Assembly: GCA_018806915.1 (NCBI GenBank)
Contig: JAGKQI010000100.1
Location: 1-64,000 of the forward strand
Source: Phytophthora colocasiae
Lineage: Eukaryota; Oomycota; Peronosporomycetes; Peronosporales; Peronosporaceae
DNA: 64,000 bases
Direction of reading: 5' to 3'
Of this stretch, positions 12,519 to 22,175 are shown one piece after another. Every line of letters begins with the position of its first letter. The stretch's first letter is position 1. Position numbers and translations under genes: made by a program. The notes under the pieces are model-generated. The model was not told where the DNA came from, made no database searches, and was given only the letters and a program-made list of their open reading frames with translations.

Positions 12519-14735
12519 CAGTCTCGGGCAAAGTGACCAAACTTGTTGCACGCGGAAGCAATTTAGGTCCATTGGTACATGTGACTCAGCCCAGTGGCCA
12601 TCCTGGCCGCAGATAAAGCATCATTGCCGTCTGGGGTGGCTACTCTTCGCACTGTTTCTGGCGTTCCCGACTGTCTGTTCAGCCAGCACCTGTCGAACTG
12701 CCGCCTTCAGCTTCTTCTGGGGTTTCCTTAATGTGTCACGTTCGTCTTCGCGCGGATTCAGGCCGTACGCTTGGGCTTTTACCTTCTTGCGTGGCTTTGG
12801 GTTCCTCTTCGTCATCCCTCATCGGTGGAATCCCTCCTGCCTGCGAGCTTTCTTCTTCTTGGTGGTTCCGGTTCGGATTCTGCCTTCTTCGATTTCGTCC
12901 TCTTCTGACTGGGTTCCGCCCAGTACCTGGAATTCCGCGCGTCCAGCTGGAAGCTCATAATTTCCTCGTGATAATGTCGTCCAGGCTCCCTTTGGGTTGG
13001 TATAGAGAACCCAGGCCATACCGGGTCCACTGCTGCGTAGGGGTTCTTTGATTCTCTTCCGTCACTCCCGTGACTGGGACATACACGCTCCCAACACTCC
13101 GGCAAACGTCACTGTACGATGCCGTTACTTCATCTGTCGAATTCGTCCCTGCCGCCGTTGTTGTTCCCAACGCTTTCGGCTGTCGACGCCATTGGTGCCA
13201 AGCTTTCCATAGGATCATCTATCCCTGTCGCTTTGATCACCGCTTCCTCCAAGTTCTCGGGTTCCTGCTGTTTGACCAACTGCCGTGTGGCTTTGTCCAT
13301 ATCCACGGTAGAACTGCGCCATCAGCACGCGTTCACTGACTCGACTTCTTCCAGCTGCCTTTCGGAGTGCCGCTGTGTAATCCGCATGGGACTTTTCACA
13401 CCACGTGACCGTGTATTCACTCGGTACTCGGCTAACGAGATGTCCTCCTTGGGTCCATACCGTCGCAGTAGGGCTTGCTTCTGGCGCGCAGTCCAGTAGT
13501 CCGCCTTCGGGATCACTTCAGTCTTCGGTTAAAATCAACCCACCAGCTCGCAGCTTTCTCGCCATCAGCTTGTTCCCCAATATGAAGTAAGAGCATGGTC
13601 ACTCCATTTCTCCTCCACGTCCCGACTCACGAGCCCCTTGAAGTGCCAAGTCAATTCGGTCAGTCCAAGTCGAGACCGAAGCTCCCACTCGTCATGCAAA
13701 CGTCGGCAATCGCTACCAGCCGCCGTCTTTCACGTAAGGCGCTCGGCGTGTGGCGTTCACGACGTCGATCCCGTTGCTTTCATCTCGTCGTCCCGGGGAA
13801 TATCGCTGTTCTTGATACTGTCGTCGTCTCCTGGCCGTTCTCGTTGCTCTCGTCGTGGGCGTCGCTGTCGTAATTGGTTCTCGCCGAGTCCGAGTTACGC
13901 GCTTCTGAGCTCTCCGAGCTACTGCTTCAGGTCCGTGCGGTAACGCGTCCGGGTCCCAAACCGGCCGTCAGAATCATCACTACTACTGGAGGAGTGACGG
14001 TGGATCATCCCTCCATGGTCGCCCACGACGCCGGTGTCCGGAGCATTACCGTTGTCTCTGTGGTGTTCCTGGTCGACCTTGAGACCTTCCCTCTTCTTTC
14101 TCGTTCTGGGAGACCGTCGCCGACCTACACTGGGTTCTCGTTCGTCGTTTTCCTTCGAAGACCTTGTTGGTACCTCGACCTCGCGGCCCTCTTACTTCAC
14201 GAAATGACTATTGTCCCGCCTCAGCTCGTAGCTGTTCACGGTACATCTTCATTACTTCTTCTCATGACGCAGTCTCAACTGTCGGACTTCTTCTCGAAGT
14301 TCTTGAAGTTCCGCAGCCATAGCATCCGTAGCCGCAGGGTACCCCGTGGTTCTGGTGCATCTCCCATCAAGGTTTTGGTCCCCAAGTGGCTCTGGTTTAC
14401 TACTAAATCTCGTCCAAGTACTCCTTCGTTCACTTCATCGGCTCGTTCCACGGGGCATGTTGCTCGTCACGCGGTTGTTCCAGAGTGCTGTTCTCTCAAG
14501 CAGCAGATGCGTCGTGTAGCTGTCGCTCGTTGCCCTCGGTGCTTCTTCCAGGAAGGTACGACCCGAACTCTCGATTGCTTTCACCGGGCTTCTTTCCCGA
14601 ATTGGCCAAGGACAGCGTCGACCTAGGTCCTTGCCAGCTCTGGAATTCCTGCTCTTCCCCGTTAGCTGCTCTGGTGAGGGAATCGCTCAGCGTTCTCCCA
14701 TTCTCTGGCGTGCTTGACTCCTCGTCCAATACCAC
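12519..14735 (-). pseudogene. Gypsy Gag remnant with broken zinc knuckle
   Basis: At 12519-12562 the minus strand encodes CNKFGHFARDC, the C-H-C part of a CCHC nucleic-acid-binding knuckle. The first cysteine (CFR) is present three codons upstream but out of frame, implying a one-base indel. Upstream, charged and degenerate frames up to about 14735 fill the space expected for Gag and its leader but give no clear domain. The assignment rests on the knuckle and on position in the element. Confidence 0.55.
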
Positions 14736-15035
14736 TGGGTCTCCGCTGGCTTCTCTCGCTGACGGAGCTCGCTTATCTTCATATACTCGTCAGGGCTGAT
14801 CGTGAAGCTTCGTCGCTCGCTACTTCGCGCCACCCCTGCTACCTCATCATTTCATTGTTCGACGACTCTGAGAGCTTCCTCGCCTCCGTACTTCTCGGAT
14901 CGTGTCGAAGCCTGCTTCCCTCGTAGATCTCTCTTTCGAGCCGTTTCTCTCGTTTCGTTCATCATTACTCGCGTTGAATTCCGTCGGCGCCGTTGTTGCA
15001 GTGAGACAAGCCCCTGTATGACCACCAATTCTTTC

Positions 15036-15950
15036 ATAAATGGGTTTAGTCTCACTGCCTGGCACCAGGCGGGTCGGGAATAGCTGGTGCTGCGCCGGGT
15101 GGAATATCTTACGATCGGGTGCTAAAAGGAGCACACTTCTCTTAACTTCGACACGCTCCCTGCTGGCTCGGTTCAACCGCGCCGGTTTGTTCCTGATGCT
15201 GCAGCACGGAACGCACCTATTTATATTAAAGCCTAATAGACTTCTACTTTCGTCTTTCGTTCCCTTCTGTTCCTTCGCGTTCCTCACTCCGTTCCTTCGT
15301 AGACGTCAGTCCTCGTTGGTCCTCCTGCACTCACGACAGTACTAACTGCTCGTCCTCCAAGTCCCGCGCGACTTACGCTCACCCGGCCGTACCAGGTGAG
15401 TCGTCTTCTCCGACTCCTCGACTGGCTGCCACGTTCGTCACCACGCTTGGAAAGTTCCGATAGTCCTCCTCTCGCTTGTTACACCCAAGTTCTTCCCTTA
15501 AATCTGCGCCGCCCTTTTCTTGTTCCTCTCGGCCACAACCACTCGGTTGCTTTGACGCCACTTCGTGTCTACGTGAAGTGCGCGCTCACTTCGTCGTTTC
15601 TCGGGAATTGCTCTCCAGCCGTCGAATCTCCAGAGGTGCCCTCTAGCCGTCCGATTTGGCAAAAGTGAGCTTCAGGCTCATCGTGCCTTCCGTCTGTCTC
15701 CTCATAGTGCACAGTCCGTGGCAGATCCTTTCATAGATCTCACTTCGCGTGACTCGTGCCGGGTCAACCAATACGGTCTCTCCTATTGGCAACTTCCATC
15801 GCAGTCAGTGTCACTTCTGTAAGCGGCTTCAAGCGCGATCGTGGGTCTAACCCCAGATCCAGGTTGGAAGTTCTCGCCGATCCACTTCCAACAGTCGCTG
15901 AGCTGCCTGTTCACAATCCTTTGGCCCACTTCGGGGTCCAACCTGTTACA
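15036..15950 (-). repeat. 5' LTR of the Gypsy element
   Basis: About 915 bases. It begins at the degenerate edge ATAAATGGGTTTAG and ends GGGGTCCAACCTGTTACA on the plus strand, paralleling 5726-6592. The terminal TGTAA has decayed to CATAA on the inner side. It is longer than its partner because of several small insertions. Confidence 0.85.
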
Positions 15951-16194
15951 TGAAGCTTTTATTGGTGTTCGGAGTGCAGGAGTTTCAGTGCAGACCATTT
16001 CCCATCGGTGAGCAGTTGACTTCGATTCCACATGAGCATTGGCAGCTCCACCATTCCAATGCGACTTAGCTAGCAAGAGTCATGTTAGCCACGACGAAGT
16101 TCGAGATAATCACCGATACAGTTCCCACAACTTCAGCTGGAAGTTTCTCGCGGAGGATACAACAAGTGATCGTTAGCTGTAACTTCGGCCCCAT
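15951..16194 (-). pseudogene. Ankyrin-repeat gene A, 5' part
   Basis: An ATG at 16194 opens MGPKLQLTITCCILREKLP, then AEVVGTVSVIISNFVV. This matches the N-terminus of the related gene at 17818 (LAIACSVARNNLPPYSDIW, then FITEFLIADI). After a stop near 16066 the relation continues in other frames to ALKLLHSEHQ, equivalent to 'ELLQLEPTY', directly at the LTR. The next residues of the family (PLNQFAQALVQSVRRG) resume at 5725 on the other side of the Gypsy element. These are thus two halves of one gene, already bearing indels. Confidence 0.65.
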
Positions 16195-16361
16195 GCTGAG
16201 GTACAGCAAATTGAGTAATGCGCTTCTTGTTAAAGTCTGGCTTCTGTTCGATGAAAACACGATGACACTAGACTTTCAGATGGTTAAATCGAAGACTGAC
16301 GCCAATCGAGAGTGGTTCGAGAGAGTTAGTTTCTCTTCAGAATTCAAATCATTCTCTACAA

Positions 16362-16885
16362 TCAATTGTTCTTCTCTAATACCACTTCATTAGACATTTG
16401 GGATTTCAAAAGCAAAGTGATAACCGTAGCAATTGCACCAATGCTGACTAAAAAGGCGACAATAATGATCAAACTCTGGGCAAACAAGTATCCACCCATC
16501 CCCATCCCACGTGTCATGGTCGGGTTCACACAAACGAACTTGACTCTTGGCTCGGATGTACGCGGGATCTGTGTTTCCAGCTAAAGCTTTCGCAAGACCA
16601 GAATTCTTCCCCAACCATACTGCAGATTCGGGTTTCCGCTGGAGTAAATGCTTCAGCTTGCTAAGACCGACAATTTTTTCTTCGTCTTCATCGTAGTTGT
16701 CGTTGCTGCCTCCTTTGTCTATTTCGTTTGTGATTTCCTTGAGGTTCCGGGGCATGTTGGTGTTAAAAGCGAGTTGATCTTTGATTGTGGGCGTTGCGAT
16801 CGAAGGTTCAGAATGGAAGAAATGTTTACTACTTGCAGTGAGAGCGAAAGCCAACAGTAGCACTAATACAAATTATATCCTCCGT
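16362..16885 (-). pseudogene. Secreted RxLR-like effector pseudogene with C-terminal membrane segment
   Basis: The minus strand reads a hydrophobic leader (LLLAFALTASS). Then come PRNLKEI, resembling an RxLR site with K for R, and an acidic patch NDNYDEDEEK resembling dEER. A helical LSKLKHLLQRKP follows, and then ALAGNTDPAYIRAKSQ. In another frame the tail is GGYLFAQSLIIIVAF, VSIGAIATVITLLLK and a stop at 16362. By comparison with the related copy at 3311, the start codon has become ACG at about 16885, and at least two single-base shifts follow. Phytophthora RxLR proteins are secreted into host plants; calling this one RxLR-like is inference from degenerate motifs. It lies just upstream of ankyrin gene A. 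Confidence 0.5.
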
Positions 16886-17199
16886 TACACGAAAGAGTCA
16901 AAATAACTTCTTGTCAACTACGTCTGCCGTTGTGGTGGATACATACCGTGCGGGAATGGAAGAGCGAATTCAGCCAAATCGAACGTTGCTGTTTAATAGA
17001 ATCTGAGAACTACAATTCGCAGTGTATAGCCCAATTTTGTGGAGCTTTACGCCAGAGTTTCACGTTTTGAATGAGCATGGGATGTGAGAACCTTGGAACC
17101 AACTGGGAACAGGCCCGATGAAACTTCGAAAGCTGTGTCGAGCACTAGCGAAAAACGAATCTCTTTGTTTTGCAGGACGGAAACAGAACTTTTGGACCA

Positions 17200-17650
17200 T
17201 GTTCCTTCCTGCCTTGGTTCGTCAAGTGACACTTGTTGTCTGAGTAAAGTTCCCAGCAGTTTCTACGCGAATCAACTCGAAGTTGTCCAGTGGTTGTATG
17301 CCAACCTCTCTGAAGGCTGCACGGATATCGCGATGATGGTGCGGCATCGAACGGAGATTTCACCATGCTGAAATGGCTACATTTCAATACTTCCGCAACT
17401 TGCACGCACAGAGCAGTGGAAGGTGCTGCCGCGCTGGGTCGACTTGATATTGTGCAGTGGCTTGAGCTGACTCGGATGGTACCAGTGTCTTTGACTGCAC
17501 TGGTGTATGCTGCTGCAAATGGCCATCTTGACGTGGTAAAATGGCAAAGAAGGATGGAGTACTAGTGAGGTGATGGATGCTGCTACAGCTAACGGCCATT
17601 TACACGTGATGCAATCGTTGGATTCAGTGTCAACAACTACGTTGAGCGAG
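17200..17650 (+). pseudogene. Ankyrin-repeat fragment, inverted duplicate of 4290-4790
   Basis: Plus-strand frames read SFYANQLEVVQWLYANLSE, AAALGRLDIVQWLEL and ALVYAAANGHLDVVKW, with one frameshift between them near 17365 and a stop near 17563. The bases match the reverse complement of 4290-4790 nearly throughout, for example GTTCGTCAAGTGACACTTGT. It has no N-terminus. It is either a broken gene end or a fragment moved by an inverted duplication. Confidence 0.6.
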
Positions 17651-17653
17651 CTG

Positions 17654-17742
17654 TGAAGGTAACAATTCTTATCACATAGGCACTGAAAAAAGTTATCATA
17701 TGGTAACAATTCTTGCACTGAAAAAAGTTATCATATGATTTT
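17654..17742 (+). repeat. Short AT-rich tandem duplication
   Basis: Two copies of a unit that begins GTAACAATTCTT and ends CACTGAAAAAAGTTATCATA lie back to back. The first copy carries about ten extra bases in its middle. They stand about 75 bases ahead of the start of the ankyrin gene at 17818. Confidence 0.7.
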
Positions 17743-17817
17743 TTATGGTATGACAAAAGTTACGATATTTAATACCGTACATGATACGGATATTTTCATA
17801 CGCGTTGGAATACCTGG

Positions 17818-19032
17818 ATGACACCTCCGATACGACTTGCGATCGCCTGTTCCGTTGCGCGCAACAATCTCCCTCCCTACAGCGACATCTGGCAGCTCAT
17901 TGCTACCTTCATCACTGAGTTCCTCATTGCGGACATTTCGTTGGAGCGCGCGTGCAAGCTTAGTCATAGTGGATCAGTCTCGTTGTTGGAATTCATATGG
18001 GAGAGAAAGCTACTAAAGAACGTTTTATCCTTTGCAGAGTTGCTGCAGCTTGAACCAACATACAGAAAACTGGTGTTCACTCGCTCCATGATAGAAGCTC
18101 TTCGTCGCGGGAATGTTCGTCTTGTTCAGTGGGTTTCGTCCCATTTTCCTGAAAACAAACTGATTTCCCACGATTTAGTTCAAACGGCAACAGAAAATGG
18201 AAACCTAGGGATATTACTGCAGCTCCAAGACAGCGACGCACAGGTTGTTATCGAATGGGATCCAGAAAATATCTGCGATGCTGCCAAGTGTGGACTATGG
18301 AGCGCTGTTCCCCATCTACGGCAACGGACAAAAATGGTGAAGGAAAGACGAACTATCGGGTGCTGGTTGGTGAACTGTGCCTTCAGCCAGCACAATTGGG
18401 ATAAAGTCAAGTGGTCCATTGAGAGTGAGCTTGGAGGAGACGAAATTGTGTTCTCACCGTGCTCAGAGAAGGATTGGGAGACGCGCAAGGAGATTATACA
18501 GTACCTCCTCGACGAGAAGTTTGGTGATATCCAAACAATGTCCATTCGTGCAGTTCACCAGGCGGTCGAGATGGGCGACCTTGACTTTGTCCAATGGCTT
18601 CTACGACAAGGTCGACACATTCAATTCTTTGGTCCAGGAAAAGCGATGTTCTCGGCTGCACAATATGGACAACTCCATATCGTCATGTGGCTTTACGAGC
18701 AGTACGCAGACAACCAGAAAGGTATTACTCTCTTCAAGCAGTACAGATACCGTATCCCGAAGGAGAATAATCCATTTTCATTTCGAAATCACGATCTGAG
18801 AACGACTTCCCCCATGGACGCTGCTGCCCTCAATGGTCATCTCAAAGTGCTACAATTTTTGCAAAGTACTGAAACCGAACCGACCGAAGCTCAGCAGAAG
18901 CGACGAAATGCAGGATACAATCGGTGCTCGACGATGGCTATGGATGGAGCTGCAGCCAACGGGCATTTGGGTGTTGTGAAATGCAGGGGTCTCCAAAAAT
19001 GTATTGTTATTGAAAAAGGGGTATTATTGTAG
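17818..19032 (+). CDS. Ankyrin-repeat protein, C-terminus replaced by hAT element sequence
   Basis: The frame gives 404 residues from ATG 17818. Residues 1-80 form the family N-terminal block (LAIACSVARNNLPPYSDIW). Later come degenerate ankyrin-like repeats, e.g. FSAAQYGQLHIVMWLYEQY, DAAALNGHLKVLQFLQ and DGAAANGHLGVVK. At residue 389 the repeat stops short at GVVKC, where the bases CAGGGGTCTCC begin. The last residues come from that inserted DNA. Family members usually carry many more repeats, so the protein is probably truncated. The reading frame up to the insertion is otherwise open for about 1.17 kb, in contrast with its neighbours. Role inferred: intracellular protein-protein binding; partners unknown. 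Confidence 0.6.
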   Translation: MTPPIRLAIACSVARNNLPPYSDIWQLIATFITEFLIADISLERACKLSHSGSVSLLEFIWERKLLKNVLSFAELLQLEPTYRKLVFTRSMIEALRRGNVRLVQWVSSHFPENKLISHDLVQTATENGNLGILLQLQDSDAQVVIEWDPENICDAAKCGLWSAVPHLRQRTKMVKERRTIGCWLVNCAFSQHNWDKVKWSIESELGGDEIVFSPCSEKDWETRKEIIQYLLDEKFGDIQTMSIRAVHQAVEMGDLDFVQWLLRQGRHIQFFGPGKAMFSAAQYGQLHIVMWLYEQYADNQKGITLFKQYRYRIPKENNPFSFRNHDLRTTSPMDAAALNGHLKVLQFLQSTETEPTEAQQKRRNAGYNRCSTMAMDGAAANGHLGVVKCRGLQKCIVIEKGVLL

Positions 19033-19770
19033 GGGGACAATAAGGGAGGGAGCGGCCATCTCAATATTTGGCACTTACGCAATTATTGAAAAGGGGGTCT
19101 CTATCTACTTCTTCCAGATTAAGAACTACGGTTTTAGAGATCTGCTTCTTCTTCGTTGTCGTCCTCAACTGCGCGTTTCACGGCGTTCGAAATCACTTCG
19201 TCCGTCACTAAGTCCCAGTTCATCTTCAGGTAAAGTAAGGTCTCGAGCGTCTCATGACTGATGCTTTTCCGAAGATACCCCAGCATGCACTTAATCTTGG
19301 AGAAAAGACGCTCTACTTGTACCGAAGTGGCTGGCAGCCACGTGAGATCCGAGTATATTGATGCCTCCTTTACGCGCATTGCAGCTCGAATGTTGATCGA
19401 CTCCATCACCACAAGTTTCATCCAACCATGCGTAGTACGGGAGTCCTTATCGACAAACATGTCCATAGTGACGGGGATTCGTTGTCGAACGCAACGCTCC
19501 AGCACTCGCTCATAGTCTGGGTGGCGCAGATGCGAGATGAGGTTATGATAGCCGCGACTTCGGTCCTGAAAGATGAAGGTGTTGCATCCGTTGCAGGTTC
19601 TTCCTCCGCTTGTTTGGTCTCGATACATCAACGAACAGATCTCCTTGTTCGAGAGACCAGGGTCTAAGGTAGCCATGGATGACGAGGGTGAACAAGTTGA
19701 GTAGAAGAGTGTTGGACTTGGTTCGCAAAATCGGAAATGCCAGCATGAGAGTGGCTGTGGTCCCCGGCAC
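18986..19770 (-). mobile_element. Internally deleted hAT-type DNA transposon
   Basis: The sequence starts CAGGGGTCTCCAAAAATG exactly where the ankyrin frame is broken, a CAGG-type terminus typical of hAT elements. Subterminal repeats TTATTGAAAAAGGGG and TTATTGAAAAGGGGGTCTC occur at about 19010 and 19085. It carries a short transposase frame (19134-19676). I could not find a matching right terminal repeat or an eight-base target duplication, so the right end (about 19770) is approximate and perhaps lost. Confidence 0.6.
19134..19676 (-). CDS. hAT transposase deletion derivative (BED finger joined to dimerisation domain)
   Basis: Translation from ATG 19676 gives 181 residues. Residues about 25-60 form a BED-type zinc finger (CNGCNTFIF...HNLISHLRH). 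Residues about 125-160 are the hAT C-terminal dimerisation region (WLPATSVQVERLFSKIK, then YLRKSISHETLETLLYLK). Between them only about 50 residues remain where a full hAT transposase has several hundred, including the DDE catalytic centre. The frame runs without interruption and ends in an acidic tail. A longer open frame upstream to 19874 lacks a good start. It cannot catalyse transposition, but could bind DNA and dimerise; that is inference. Confidence 0.65.
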   Translation of the reverse strand: MATLDPGLSNKEICSLMYRDQTSGGRTCNGCNTFIFQDRSRGYHNLISHLRHPDYERVLERCVRQRIPVTMDMFVDKDSRTTHGWMKLVVMESINIRAAMRVKEASIYSDLTWLPATSVQVERLFSKIKCMLGYLRKSISHETLETLLYLKMNWDLVTDEVISNAVKRAVEDDNEEEADL

Positions 19771-19799
19771 GGTATAACGCCCACCGGGAGAGGTTTCGA

Positions 19800-19965
19800 G
19801 GACTGCTTTACTCCTCGACTCTTACCGATTGGGAACCGGGAATTGTCATGGAGGAAGCTGCACGATGCGGTCACTTGAGCATCATACGATGGCTACTTGC
19901 TCATTGCGCTGGTACTCGTTTGATGCCAGTACCTGACAACGATATGAGTATGTACCTCATATGAG
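19800..19965 (+). pseudogene. Ankyrin-repeat fragment
   Basis: The plus strand reads DWEPGIVMEEAARCGHLSII, then RWLLAHCAGTRLMPVPDND and a stop. This is a single repeat of the local ankyrin type. It may be the resumed remainder of the gene interrupted at 18985 or a piece of another copy. Confidence 0.5.
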
Positions 19966-20060
19966 TACTTTTGTCGGGTGTGTAGCCATTTGATGCAGGT
20001 CATAGCTACACCTAGATGTAGCCCAAATGGTGAAGCGTTAACACCACTTTCGAATTTGCT

Positions 20061-22017
20061 ATGTCAGTATCAGTACAACTCGCGGTTGTAACGTATCATC
20101 TTCAAGTAAAGCTCCCAACCAATCTCCCCAGATGGGGTCGCCTCAATTATCTCGAATTTCCTCATCCCCGACGTCTCCTCGCGAGTGCTATCAAATCTGG
20201 ACCCTTTGGATCTGTGGCGCTAGTGAATTTGATTTGGGCGAAAAGCCTTCAAGACGCCAAAAGTGATCAATGGAGTATGACAAGACTTCTCCAATGCGAA
20301 CCTCATTATTATCGATGGGAATTCAGTCAAGCTCTGCTACAAGCAGTACGTCGTGAGACCGTGGAATGGTCGAGTGGCTAGAGATTCATTTTCCAAGGTG
20401 TCCGGTGACTTGCTCTGTGGTTGAGGCGATCGCGTCACGTGGTTGGCTTTGGTTGTTGCAGCTTCTACTGCCAGGACGAGGGAAGAGAGGCATTCGTGGC
20501 AGCAGTAAAGCTCTGGACAATGCATCGCAATGGTCATTGGGATGTGGTGCACTGGTTAGTTGAGAATACCAGTGGCACAACGTTTAGAGGTACTAGTCTG
20601 CTGACTATCTCTGTGCGTACAAACAATCTGAAAGAATTGACGTGACTGCTGGGAAAAACAATACTACCTCGCAATGAATACGATTGGATTTCAAAAATTC
20701 CGGAATGTACTGAAGAAGAGTGGCCGACCGGAAAGAAAATCTTCGTCTGTCTGATGCGACGGTTTGACTTGGCGGCAGCAAGTGCTTTGAATCAAGCTGC
20801 GCAACATGACGATATTCATTTTGCGAAAGAGGTGTTGGGTCGTTACTTCATTGCACGATATGCGTGCTCTTCGTTACAGCGCCCAAACTGCTAGCAAGCA
20901 TGGACGTGTTGCTATTCTGCGGTGGCTTTTAAAGAGTCTTCATGCGCATGGCATATGTGATGATCTGTCTGATGTCATGTTTGCAGCGGCGGAAAACGGT
21001 CAAGTCGAAGTGGTGAAGTGGCTTTGCGAAAAGTATACAGAGAAATATTCCGTGTATCTCTTCCTAAAGAAAGAGTTCAAGCAGCCCAACGGTTGTGCGT
21101 TTGCAATGGATGTTGCAGCAAGCCAAGGACATCTTGAAGTGTTTCAAGTACTGCAAAACGCCAAGCTTGGTCAACGTCAGCAACCGCAATGCACACACCG
21201 GGCAATGAATGCGGCTGCTTCTGCGGGTCATCGATGTTGTGAAGTGGCTACACTTTAATCGATCCGAGGGATGCACGAAAGACGCAATGGATGCAGCTGC
21301 TTATAATGGACACTTGGAGGTGGTCAAGTGATTGAGTCAGAATCGTTCAGAAGGGTGTAGTTCTTGGTCACTGAATATGGTCGCTTCAAGGAGTTCACAA
21401 GAATCGAACGACATGGCATCGAACGAGTTTTACAAGAAGCAACTCGAGATTATCCAGTGGATGTATCGAAGCAGTGGATCTGGAACATCCATAGCGATGG
21501 ATGGAGCTGCAGCTAGTGGGAATCTGGAGATGTTGAAATGGCTACATGAGAATACCAACGCTGGTTTTACATCCAAGGCGATGGGTATGGCTGCAGCGAT
21601 CGGTCAATCGAACACTCTCGCGAGGTTTGGCTATGGAAAACACAACACGGCAATGGATGACGCGGACACCTGGATATAGTGAAATGGCTACACGTGCGAA
21701 TGGGCATTTAGATGTATTGAAATGGCTACATGACAATCGGTCGGAAGGATGCACTGCTGATGCTACGGACAATGCTGCCTCTTCAGGGGATTTCAAAATG
21801 GTCAAGTGGTTACTCTAGCCTTTACGGCTCTAGTGAAAGCTGCGAAGAATGGACATTTGCGCTTGGTTCGATATCTTGCACCTCATTGTGCACCCCACGA
21901 ACTCGAGTCAGGCGTCTCCGTGAAGCTCTAAACAACGAGCGTTTCGAGGTGGTGCTCTTCTTTATACAGTTTGAGTCTAAACTGTGGAGATGGCGTCGGA
22001 ATTCAATCGGTACTTAG
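20061..22017 (+). pseudogene. Ankyrin-repeat pseudogene B
   Basis: The 5' part includes TRLLQCEPHYYRWEFSQALL near residue 80 of the family. Repeats follow: EGRVAILRWLL-type near 20900, FAAAENGQVEVVKWLCEKY near 21000, DVAASQGHLEVFQVLQ near 21110, DGAAASGNLEMLKWLHENTN near 21500, then KANGHLDVLKWLHDNRSEGC near 21710 and SSGDFKMVKWLL at 21800. At least five frame changes or stops interrupt it (for example near 20380, 20640, 21250, 21330 and 21820). With gene A, 17818 and the small fragments it shows a local tandem family of ankyrin genes, most of them dead. Confidence 0.65.
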
Positions 22018-22175
22018 TCGTGCGGCTCTTCACTTCCAGGGCGATACTGAGCTTAGTGAGTTGGTTGTTTTGTCCAGCGGGTTTTCCAGTGAGATCACCC
22101 TACCAGGATGTAGACAAAAGAACATCTAAGCCTTAATCCCCACATACCAAACGTAAGGACAAACGAGAACACGAC

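Larger units (their letters stand above)
5726..15950 (-). mobile_element. Degenerate full-length Ty3/Gypsy retrotransposon with two LTRs
   Basis: Two long direct repeats bound about 8.4 kb of internal sequence. On the minus strand, from high to low coordinates, come Gag with a zinc knuckle (about 12520-12560), reverse transcriptase (about 9680-10430), RNase H (9468-9671) and integrase (7101-7620), the Gypsy order with integrase last. LTR ends are TGTAA...TTACA. The flanking five bases are GGAAG before and TGAAG after, a possible target duplication with one mismatch. All frames are broken by stops and indels and the two LTRs differ at many sites, so it is an old, dead insertion. It sits inside ankyrin gene A. 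Long plus-strand frames around 6072-6936 and 13600-14600 are antisense shadows. Confidence 0.85.

Noticed and set aside
13595..14926. Plus-strand frames of up to 250 codons
   Set aside because: Antisense to the degenerate Gag region of the same element, with no recognisable domain.
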